Positions 23,831-32,561 of a stretch of DNA of 64,000 bases are shown in pieces. The stretch lies in NCBI GenBank assembly GCA_014529385.2, contig CM043947.1:118114087-118178086 (forward strand). The letters run 5' to 3'. Numbering within the stretch: the first letter of the stretch is position 1; each line of letters starts with the position of its first letter. Both the position numbers and the translations under genes were made by a program. The notes below the pieces were generated by a model. That model did no database searches, was not told the origin of the DNA, and worked only from the letters and a program-made list of their open reading frames with translations. This DNA comes from Adiantum capillus-veneris. Lineage: Eukaryota; Streptophyta; Polypodiopsida; Polypodiales; Pteridaceae.

Positions 23831-23848
23831 GAAGAGCCTCTTGTAGTG

Positions 23849-24460
23849 TTTGCATCCACATGCCAAGAGTGTGTTGATGTAGGCTTCTATCTCACAAGCT
23901 TGGAGTAGGTGATGAGCTCTCCATTAAAGCTTGGGAAGAGATAGTCTTCTCTTTCTTCACACATGAGATTGTGTTTGTGTGTGTGATAATGCCTTGCAAA
24001 AATCAGCCCCCTCTCTCTCTCTTGGGCGAGCCCTCTTGCTAATTGCTCTTGCAGGCTCCCTATTGGACCTCCCCAAGTCAAGCCAATGGTTATTAAGCAG
24101 CATAAGTGATAGCCTTCTGACATGTGTCCCCCTTTCCCCTTTTGTGAGAGCTTTAGGTAATTTAATAATTAAGCTAAACTCTCATTGGACCCCTTTGCCT
24201 CCTGGCCAATAGGAATCAGGCAAGCCATTGGGCTCCTGAATGCTCATTGGACCCCTTGGGAGACTGTCCAATAGTCTTCTAGGAGACTTAATTCTCATTG
24301 GTTCTTTTATCAAGTGTTTTTAAATTAATAAACTAGATTTACTCTAGCCTAATTCTCATTGGTCCACCTCCAAGGCCATCCAATAGGAATTGGGCACACC
24401 TTGTGGGCATCTGGGCTAGGGAGCTGACATGTGTCCCTAATTCCCTTTGTGTAAAGGGAG

Positions 24461-24503
<43 letters not shown>

Positions 24504-24880
24504 CTTTCTCTCTCATCCCCTACTCCCAAGGCTCGCCCCCTCCCATGTAGGGATATGCAAATACTTTTTGGTCACACACAAAGCATCCAATTTCCCTAGG
24601 GTTGACCTTTGGACACAACCTTTGAATTTTGGAACCTTAGCATTTTGGAAGTCTTAATGGGCTGAACCTTAGGGTCTTTTTAGCCCATTGATGCACATGG
24701 TTCTTTTGAAGATGGCCCCCCCTTTGGATCCCTATTTTCCCTCCTTTGGATCCCTAGTGTGGCCGGTCTGCTAGCTTAACCAATATTCTAGCTTTTTCTT
24801 CCCTGGCACTTTCCCACATTAAATGATCAGTTTAATATGAGAAAATCATTTAAGAGAATTAGATATTGATTATTATGACA
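23849..24880 (-). repeat. Gypsy left LTR, inner part (after nested CACTA-2)
   Basis: It resumes the LTR with GCATCCACATGCC and runs to TTATGACA at 24880, matching 31289-32302. A (GT)n tract at 24463-24501 is longer than its counterpart at 31903-31924. This is the 3' LTR of the minus-strand element. Confidence 0.92.
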
Positions 24881-24893
24881 TTACCTCTCTCTT
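24881..24893 (-). promoter_or_regulatory. Gypsy polypurine tract
   Basis: On the minus strand, AAGAGAGAGGTAA directly abuts the 3' LTR, the expected place and composition for plus-strand priming. Confidence 0.65.
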
Positions 24894-25238
24894 GAAATGA
24901 TAGTCGTCCTCGACTATGGTGTAGAGAAGATAAAGCATATTCATGAGTCCTTTTCTTAGCGAGTAGAGGATCCCTATGTTACCCTACGAAATCATTCCAC
25001 AATGGATGACTAGTCCATTTGGCGCTTGAGAGCCTGAGGCTACCGCAAGCATGTCTGCACATTAGTCCTATCAATCTTCCATAGTAGAGTGACAAGCTCT
25101 ACTTGGTGTTTGGGAGACGTCTTCTCCGCAAACTTGATCTAAGTATGCATACTACTTCATTTTTGTGCACAATAAAGAAAAAGAGAGTTTTATAAGACAA
25201 AAAAAACTTTGTTCATTTTTAACATTTTGTACATTTGC

Positions 25239-26090
25239 TTACTCTTGGGAAGCATTGTAAGCATTGACAAGGTTTAGGTTATCCTTTAATTGTATGCCTT
25301 GCATCCATCTAGCATCTTCAAACGGATAATTCTTAAACTTAATAAGATTTCGTCGGATAGTCTTACCGCCTCTTAGTACCTTGTCTTCATGTCGGAGAAT
25401 GGACTCGGGCTGTAGCACCTCCTCTTGGTCCTCGATCTCCGGTGGGTCTTCAATAGTTGGTTCTTGAGGTGGATCTCCTTTGTAAGGCTTTAATAGGCTC
25501 ACATGGAAAGCATTGTGTATGAGCCAATGATTGGGCAACTTGAGTTGATAGTCCATCTCATTGATTGGCCTAAGAATCTGGAAGGGACCATAGTACCTTT
25601 TTGCTAGTTTAGCATAGTACTTTTGGTGGCCCGTAGGATTCTTGCCCGTCGTGTGCCTTAATCAAGCCTTGGGAAAATTTAACAAGACCCAATCGTTTTC
25701 TTTAAAGGCTTGGGCTCTTCTGTGCTTGTCAGCAGCAGCCTTTTGCCTTTGCTGTGAGATAGAGATAGCATCCTTAATCTTTTGAAAATATTCTTGTAGG
25801 TCTCGGCTATACTCATTTGCAGTGAAGATCTTCCCATGTACCTTAAGTAGCAAGGGACTTTTTGATCTTCCCTCAATTACCTCGAAAGGTGATTTTCCCG
25901 TGTAAGTATATACAGTGTTATTGTAAGCATACTCCACTAAGGGTAAGTACTTCTCCCATTGGGATCTTTGATCTACTTCCGTTACATAGGCTTTTAGTAA
26001 ATCGAGAATGGTTAGGTTAGCTATTTCACTTTGGCCATCCGTTTGTGGATGATAGGCCGAAGAGAAGTTTAGTCTTGTCCTTAAATTCTC
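25239..26090 (-). pseudogene. Gypsy pol 3' part: end of integrase and chromodomain-like tail
   Basis: A frameshift near 26090 separates this part from the main pol frame. Continuing pieces include YHPQTDGQSE (with the catalytic Glu of integrase) near 26040, VEYAYNNTVYTYTGKSPFEV (25937 onward) and the GPY-like region. A stop at 25662 and others interrupt it before the last frame (25556-25239). That last frame reads [19 protein letters not shown], then [24 protein letters not shown]. The latter spacing resembles the chromodomain of chromoviruses, which targets integration to chromatin marks; I hold that identification as likely, not certain. Confidence 0.8.
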
Positions 26091-29000
26091 AAAGAGACCC
26101 TCCAGAAATTACTGGTCATTCTAGGATCTCTATCCGACAATATGGACATTGGCAAGCCATGGTACTTGAAAATTTGTGAAATGAAGAGGGTTGCCATTTG
26201 ATGGGCTTTGATAGTCTTTTTGACAGGTATAAAATGAGCTTGTTTACTAAACCTGTCTACTAGCGTCCATATTCCCGTATTCCCATGGATAGACTTAGGC
26301 AATCCAAAGATAAAATCCATGGATATGCTCTCCCATGGTGAATTAGGGATTGGCAAGGGTTGAAGCAATCCAAGTTGCTTCCCTCTATCAAATTTTGTCT
26401 TTTGGCATACCACACATTTAGAAACATACTCTTGTATGTTCACTTTCATGGTAGGCCAATAGAAATATGTTTCAATTCCCTTTAAGGTAGACTGAATCCC
26501 CCTATGCCCCACATAAGGTGGAGCATGAGATTCATACATTACTTTCTCACGTAGTGAGTTAGTAACACATAGTCTATTGCCATAGAGAAGATAACCATCT
26601 TGTAAAGTAAATGGTTCCTCTTTCTTCCCTAATGCAAGGGCTGAAATCACATCTCTAAAATCGGGATCAATAGCGTACTCATCTATCATTGAAGATAGAT
26701 CATTGTGAGTTGCTATGGAAACCGCATTCACTCTTGGTCGTCTTGAGAGTGCATCAGCTACTTGATTATGCTTGCCAGCAATGTGAGCAATATGAAAATG
26801 AAATTGCGAAAGGAAATTTACCCACCTCATTTGTTTGTCGGAGAGCTTGGTCTGCGTCATGAAGTACTTAAGACTTTGGTGATCCGTTCGCAGAATGAAA
26901 GGAGTCCCCAATAAATAGTGCTTCCATGAGTCTAAGGCATGTAGAACTGCAAGGAGTTCCTTTTCGTATATGCCTAGAGCTTGCTCAACAGGGTCGAGCC
27001 TTCGACTCTCATAGCCTATGGCATGCCCTTCTTGGAGGAAAATAGCTCCAAGGAAATCACCACAAGCATCACATTGGACCTCAAATGGTTTTGAGAGATC
27101 CGGTAGTGTAAGCACAGGTTGAGAGATAAGCTTTCTTTTAAGCTTTTCGAAAGCATTGTTGTCCTTAGCAGACCATGTGTACCTAAAGCTTTTCTTTGTT
27201 AGGTCATGTAATGGTCCCGTAATTTGTGAGAACTTTTCTATGAAGCGTCTATAGTATGCGCACATACCTATAAAGCTTCTTAGTTCATGAAGATTCCTTG
27301 GTTTAGGCCTTCCTTTTATTACCTCTAACTTTGATGGATCCATTTGGATGCTAGCTTGAGAGATAATGTGACCTAAATACTGAATCTCTTGCAAGAAAAA
27401 TTCACTTTTCTTTTGATTAACATAAAGTTTATTCTCTCTCAAAACTTGAAATATTACCTGGAGGTGTTGCTTGTGTTCGTCTAATGAATCAGAGTAGATG
27501 ATAATATCATCAAAGAACACTCGATTGAAGGTTCGATGAGGCCTGAACAGCTTCTCCATCAAGCGGTTGAATGTGGCTAGTCCATTGGTCAAGCCAAAAG
27601 GCATGACAATGTATTCGTAAAGACCAAATCTGGTGCGAAATGCGGTCTTTACAATGTATTGATCAACTATCCTTATTTGATGATAGCCACTTTTTAGGTC
27701 AATCCTACTGAAGTAGGTCGATCCTTGTAGCTTATCAAATAGGTCTTCTACCCGTGGAACGGGGAACCTATTTTTGATAGTGATCCTATTTAGTGCTCTA
27801 TAGTCAACACACATGCGATATGTGCCGTCTTTCTTTTGCACTAATAGCACAGGTGAGCAAAATGGAGATGAGCTAGGCCTAACCATGCCCTTCTCAACTA
27901 ACTCATGCACTTGCCGCATAATCTCCTCTTGTTGAGCTTGAGAAACTCTATAAGGAGGTTTGTTAGGTGGTGAACTTCCTGGAAGAAGTTCAATTGCATG
28001 GTCATCATTACCTCGTTTAGGAGGTAGCTCACAAGGGATGTCGTCAATAAAAACATCTTGAAACCCCTTGAGAAAATTGGATAACTCTAATTCCTTTTGG
28101 TTGCTTTTATTTTCTTTTGCTAAAGCATTAGGTTCATTTTGAAAATATTTAACAAAAATCATGTACACTGAAATAGAGCTCTTTATTGACTGGTTGAAAG
28201 CTGGTGTATGTACAATGGGAATAGTGTTACCCATTTCCTTAGCATCTATATACATGTCTTTTTCCCTGAACTTAAAGGAGATTCTCCTTTTAGGAAATTT
28301 AACATCGGCAGCCAGGCGGTCAAACCATGGTGCCCCTAGGATTACATCCTCATGCTTGAGAGGAGAGATAAAGAAGTCCTCTTTGTCCACATAGCCTTGG
28401 ACATGACGCCTCAATTTCCCGATTAAGGGTGTGACTGAAGCTTCTTGCCCCTTGAAGGCACTGTCTGCGGGTAGGACATCTCCCATCTCGTAGGATTGTA
28501 TGCCTAGCTTTGTGGCCAACTCTATAGATATAAAGAAGTCCTCTTTGTCCACATAGCCTTGGACATGACGCCTCAATTTCCCGATTAAGGGTGTGACTGA
28601 AGCTTCTTGCCCCTTGAAGGCACTGTCTGCGGGTAGGACATCTCCCATCTCGTAGGATTGTATGCCTAGCTTGGTGGCCAACTCTATAGATATAAAATTG
28701 TGAGTAGAACCAGGGTCAAAGAGAATAAAAGCATCATGTTCTCTTACCTCTCCCCAAGCATGGCATAGAGGAGATCCTTTGTGATGAGTTTGGTGAGTCT
28801 CCTCCTCTTGGATTTCAACCAAGGAAGCTCTAGGAGGATCTTGGATGTTGTTCTTTTGGGGACAAGCGCGGTACGCATGCCCTTTTTCGCCGCACTTGAA
28901 ACACCGGTTATCCTTCCGATAACGCTCAAGCTCTTCAGGAGAGAGTTTGTTCTTACCTTTGTAAACTCCCTTCTCTTTAGCTTTGTTGGAGTTTCCTTTA

Positions 29001-29221
29001 GGAGACTTTTGGACATTTTCCTTCCCCTTAAGCTCATTCGAACCTTTGTTTTCCGGGGGCTTATTATTTCTTTTAGCCCCTGTTTGGAAATTGATTCGAG
29101 AGGCCACCATAGTATGGTGTATTACCGCCGATATGGTACGTGGCCTTTGGGAGTTGACATACTCCGCCATTTCTTCGGTTAAGCCTGCACAAAATTGTTG
29201 CTTTTGTTCTCCAAAATCCAA
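26081..29221 (-). CDS. Gypsy pol polyprotein (zinc knuckle, protease, RT, RNase H, integrase)
   Basis: The 1046-residue open frame is in phase with gag, so the element once had a single gag-pol frame. Domains in order: gag C-terminus, zinc knuckle CFKCGEKGHAYRAC (107-120), protease FDPGSTHNFIS (about 168), RT from about 440 with YFSRIDLKSGYHQI, MPFGLTNG and active-site FFDDIIIYS. RNase H follows with QCDACGDFLGA, YEKELLAVLHAL and RTDHQSLK, then the integrase zinc finger (H..H..CVVC) and the core MDFIFGLPKS and SDRDPRMTSNFW. The frame ends at a frameshift before the integrase Glu. A 54-residue direct duplication lies in the protease region. The start codon is internal, created by the stop at 29285. 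Confidence 0.9.
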   Translation of the reverse strand: MDFGEQKQQFCAGLTEEMAEYVNSQRPRTISAVIHHTMVASRINFQTGAKRNNKPPENKGSNELKGKENVQKSPKGNSNKAKEKGVYKGKNKLSPEELERYRKDNRCFKCGEKGHAYRACPQKNNIQDPPRASLVEIQEEETHQTHHKGSPLCHAWGEVREHDAFILFDPGSTHNFISIELATKLGIQSYEMGDVLPADSAFKGQEASVTPLIGKLRRHVQGYVDKEDFFISIELATKLGIQSYEMGDVLPADSAFKGQEASVTPLIGKLRRHVQGYVDKEDFFISPLKHEDVILGAPWFDRLAADVKFPKRRISFKFREKDMYIDAKEMGNTIPIVHTPAFNQSIKSSISVYMIFVKYFQNEPNALAKENKSNQKELELSNFLKGFQDVFIDDIPCELPPKRGNDDHAIELLPGSSPPNKPPYRVSQAQQEEIMRQVHELVEKGMVRPSSSPFCSPVLLVQKKDGTYRMCVDYRALNRITIKNRFPVPRVEDLFDKLQGSTYFSRIDLKSGYHQIRIVDQYIVKTAFRTRFGLYEYIVMPFGLTNGLATFNRLMEKLFRPHRTFNRVFFDDIIIYSDSLDEHKQHLQVIFQVLRENKLYVNQKKSEFFLQEIQYLGHIISQASIQMDPSKLEVIKGRPKPRNLHELRSFIGMCAYYRRFIEKFSQITGPLHDLTKKSFRYTWSAKDNNAFEKLKRKLISQPVLTLPDLSKPFEVQCDACGDFLGAIFLQEGHAIGYESRRLDPVEQALGIYEKELLAVLHALDSWKHYLLGTPFILRTDHQSLKYFMTQTKLSDKQMRWVNFLSQFHFHIAHIAGKHNQVADALSRRPRVNAVSIATHNDLSSMIDEYAIDPDFRDVISALALGKKEEPFTLQDGYLLYGNRLCVTNSLREKVMYESHAPPYVGHRGIQSTLKGIETYFYWPTMKVNIQEYVSKCVVCQKTKFDRGKQLGLLQPLPIPNSPWESISMDFIFGLPKSIHGNTGIWTLVDRFSKQAHFIPVKKTIKAHQMATLFISQIFKYHGLPMSILSDRDPRMTSNFWRVSLRI
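28368..28691. repeat. 162 bp in-frame tandem duplication inside the gypsy protease region
   Basis: Two copies, 28368-28529 and 28530-28691, differ at one base I can see (AGCTTTGTGG versus AGCTTGGTGG). Each encodes 54 residues from ISIELATKLGIQ to VDKEDFF. The duplication keeps the frame but doubles part of the protease fold. Confidence 0.92.
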
Positions 29222-29287
29222 TTTTTTAAAGACAGTGGCTTTGAGTTGTAGGTCCCAAAACTTGTCTACATATTGTGGATGGATTCA

Positions 29288-30331
29288 TTGAGAGATCGAG
29301 AGCTTTAAGCTTCGCCATTCGGTGAGTACTTTGTCTTTGGCATCGGTGGCCAAAAACTGCTTCATAATGGAAGCTCTTAAAGCTTTCCATGTTCGTGGAG
29401 CTTCACCGTTGGCTCATAGGCTAGAACACCATTGCCTGGCAGACTTTTGAAAGTGCATAGCTACATGGCGTAGCTTAGAGGACTCCGTGAAGCCCTCATC
29501 TCCAAACGCCGCATCGAATTGCTGGATAAAGGCCAAGACTTTGTTCGTAGCACCAAAGGTACCATCATAGGTAAGGAAAGAGATGCTCTTCCCTCCCTCT
29601 TTGAATTTCTTCAACTTGGACGACCTCTTCCATGCGGCATAGGATTTCCTATGGCCTCTTCTTTTTGATGGTTCAAAGGTTGCACCATCACTTTCTTCAG
29701 AAGGTGAAGAATTTGAAGAAGGTGGAGAAGAGGGTGACCTCTTTCTCGCCTTTTTCTTGTCTTGATCTTCGTCGTCTTCACCATCACTTTCATAAGAGGA
29801 AGAGGGTGTCCTCTTTGTTGCCTTTTTCTTCTCTTGCTTTTTTTCATCCCTCTTTGAATTATGATGTGGAGAAGAGTGTGATGGTCTTCTCCGCTTTGGT
29901 GGTGATGGAGAGCGTTTAGCCCGCCGTCTTCGTGGAGCCATCTCTGCCGAGGTGGCAGGAGACTCACTTCTTTCTCGTTCCTTCGGTGGAGGCTCTTGTT
30001 TTCTCCTTTGGGAAGGAGATGCATCATCAAGAAGTAAATTCTTGAGCCCTTCGTAGGGATTCTCTTCTTCTTCCCGAATCGGAGAGAGACCTCTTTTGGT
30101 AGTCTCACAAGGAGGCTTCCTAGGTGTTCTCTCGTCATGGTGATGAGCTTGGAGAATCCCGTGAGCACGGAGCTGCCGTTGCACTTCGCTTTGGAGAGAT
30201 GGATTGCCCATGGCTTGTTGAAGCCTAGAAACAAGATAGTTAAAAAGCATTGAAGCATCATTAGTAGCTTGCTCATGAGCAAAATCAAAGGTATCAACAT
30301 TAATTTCACTCTCTTTACTATTGTCAGCCAT
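29288..30331 (-). CDS. Gypsy Gag with arginine/serine-rich extension
   Basis: An ATG at 30331 opens a frame of 305 residues to TGA at 29414-29416; gag homology continues in the same frame to a second TGA at 29285-29287. After an N-terminal stretch (MADNSKESEINVDTFD) comes a highly charged region of about 150 residues. It is rich in R, S, K and P (RRRRAKRSPSPPKRRRPSHS) with blocks of acidic residues. The capsid-like domain follows: FLTYDGTFGATNKVLAFIQQ, then LRHVAMHFQKSARQW. Gag forms the particle that houses reverse transcription. The long RS-like insertion is atypical of gypsy Gag. Both stops are TGA and could come from CGA by C-to-T change. Confidence 0.85.
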
Positions 30332-30713
30332 TCTAACAACTTTTAGGTGTACTTTGGCACTTCAAGCCCTAGTTGCTACTCCTCTTTACCCCTTTAGAAA
30401 AAGCACTCAAGCTACTGTACCCGCGGCTCGAATACCATTAATTGCAAGGAATAGAAGAGAGGGTCTTTCGACACCAAAACAGCACCGGCTCCTGTCAAGC
30501 TTCTAATAGCTCAATAGTGGTTAAGCCGTAGGCAAGCCCTCTATGACTCCACTATTAAGACCATAGCTCTCAACAGTGATGCAACTGCACAAAGGCAGGC
30601 GCACTGCAAGGCTGAAAAATCCCTATTCTACTTACTCACAGGCAATTAATAATACCAACCATTTATAGCTAGCTTGAGGACCTCCCTTCTTGAGCAAGAA
30701 AAGAGAAACCTTG

Positions 30714-30727
30714 TGCTCTGATACCCA
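30714..30727 (-). promoter_or_regulatory. Gypsy primer-binding site (initiator tRNA-Met)
   Basis: The minus strand reads TGGGTATCAGAGC beginning at the end of the 5' LTR. It matches the TGGTATCAGAGC complement of plant initiator tRNA-Met with one extra G. Confidence 0.85.
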
Positions 30728-32302
30728 TGTAACATTTAATGCCCTAAAAACTTGTGTGTAGAGGAAATTAGCATGAACATAGTGGGCATTTCATTAGAAT
30801 AGATTCCTAATGAGAATTACAAGAGTGCTTGGGTGGAGAGAGCAACAAAATCATAACTCCTAGTTAGATAGCATCAACAATACTTCAAAAGAGAGAGAAA
30901 TTAAGCTATTGACTACAGTTAAGGACCGGATTTGCATGGAGCCGGTCCCCCCTCCAAAAGGCTTTGTATTATGGTTTCTCCCATCAAGAGAGACATTGCA
31001 CAATACAATTCTTTGTGTTCCTTCAAGACTAGCTAGTGCAATGAAGATGAAAGCTTCATGCACTTAGCAAACACAACTTTAATTATCCCCGTTCTCAGAC
31101 CCAAGACCTCACACACCTTCGAAGATGGTGAGAGCTAGCAGGGTATGAGAGTAGATTGAGAGGAAGAAGGAGTATCTTACGAGAAAGATGTACATCTCCT
31201 CACATAATCACTCATATTAGCATAGCTTTATCTTAGTAATTAGCTTGGTAGAGGAGATGAGCATGCATTAAAGCTTGGCTCTTGGTTGGATTTGCATCCA
31301 CATGCCAAGAGTGTGTTGATGTAGGCTTCTATCTCACAAGCTTGGAGTCGGTGATGAGCTCTCCATTAAAGCTTGGGAAGAGATAGTCTTCTCTTTCTTC
31401 ACACATGAGATTGTGTTTGTGTGTGTGATAATGCCTTGCAAAAATCAGCCCCCTCTCTCTCTTGGGCGAGCCCTCTTGCTAATTGCTCTTGCAGGCTCCC
31501 TATTGGACCTCCCCAAGTCAAGCCAATGGTTATTAAGCAGCATAAGTGATAGCCTTCTGACATGTGTCCCCCTTTCCCCTTTTGTGAGAGCTTTAGGTAA
31601 TTTAATAATTAAGCTAAACTCTCATTGGACCCCTTTGCCTCCTGGCCAATAGGAATCAGGCAAGCCATTGGGCTCCTGAATGCTCATTGGACCCCTTGGG
31701 AGACTGTCCAATAGTCTTCTAGGAGACTTAATTCTCATTGGTTCTTTTATTAAGTGTTTTTAAATTAATAAACTAGATTTACTCTAGCCTAATTCTCATT
31801 GGTCCACCTCCAAGGCCATCCAATAGGAATTGGGCACACCTTGCGGGCATCTGGGCTAGGGAGCTGACATGTGTCCCTAATTCCCTTTGTGTAAAGGGAG
31901 CCTGTGTGTGTGTGTGTGTGTGTGACTTTTTCTCTCATCCCCTACTCCCAAGGCTCGCCCCCTCCCATGTAGGGATATGCAAAGACTTTTTGGTCACACA
32001 CAAAGCATCCAATTTCCCTAGGGTTGACCTTTGGAAACAACCTTTGAATTTTGAAACCTTAGCATTTTGGAAGTCTTAATGGGCTGAACCTTAGGTTCTT
32101 TTTAGCCCATTGTTGCACATGGTTCTTTTGCAGATGGCCCCCCCTTTGGATCCCTATTTTCCTTCCTTTGGATCCCTACTGTGGCCGGTCTGCTAGCTTA
32201 ACCAATATTCTAGCTTTTTCTCCCCAGGCATTTCCCCACATTAAATGATCAGTTTAATATGAGAAAATCATTTAAGATAATTAGATATTGATTATTATGA
32301 CA
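30728..32302 (-). repeat. Gypsy right LTR (5' LTR), uninterrupted
   Basis: At 1575 bp it begins TGTAACATTTAATG and ends TTATGACA, with ACGCG following. As the 5' LTR of a minus-strand element it should hold the promoter. It preserves the empty CACTA target. Confidence 0.94.
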
Positions 32303-32561
32303 ACGCGCGCCCCACCTGGGATCATTTAGCTACATTAAGCTGCATTTGGAGCTGCATGAGTGCCACACCTTGCTCATTTGCTAGTCCACAAGCTGCATGC
32401 AATCTTGGGGCAAATCCCATAGCACATCACCTTGAATGCCCTGCTTACAAGAGCAGGCCCATGAAGTTCTTGTTTCTTTTTAGGAGGGATGATAAGCGAG
32501 GGCACACCACGTCTCATGAGTTCATTGGATGATGTGCAGGTATATCACTTGAGACTACATT

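Larger units (their letters stand above)
16207..23848 (-). mobile_element. CACTA (En/Spm) transposon, nearly intact (CACTA-2)
   Basis: The right end is TCTTGTAGTG at 23839-23848. The left end is AACTACAAGAGG at 16207, where the first C of CACTA is now A. The 3 bp duplication TTT lies at 16204-16206 and 23849-23851. The undisturbed right LTR of the host gypsy element has the single-copy target (GGATTTGCATCC near 31289), proving where and into what it inserted. Read on the minus strand, the order is TIR, palindrome, microsatellites, SINE, GATTTA repeat, HMA cargo, leader, tnp2 gene, TNPA-like gene, subterminal repeats, TIR. It is younger than the gypsy insertion. Confidence 0.95.
15368..32302 (-). 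mobile_element. Ty3/gypsy chromovirus-like LTR retrotransposon
   Basis: The LTRs begin TGTAACATTTAATG and end TTATGACA. The 5 bp duplication ACGCG flanks the element at 15363-15367 and 32303-32307. On the minus strand, internal order is primer site (30727-30714), gag (30331), zinc knuckle, protease, reverse transcriptase, RNase H, integrase, a chromodomain-like tail and a purine tract at 24893-24881. The order RT-RNaseH-integrase marks Ty3/gypsy. Without the nested CACTA-2 insertion it would be about 9.3 kb. Two TGA codons (29414, 29285), a frameshift near 26090 and further stops make it non-autonomous. Confidence 0.93.
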
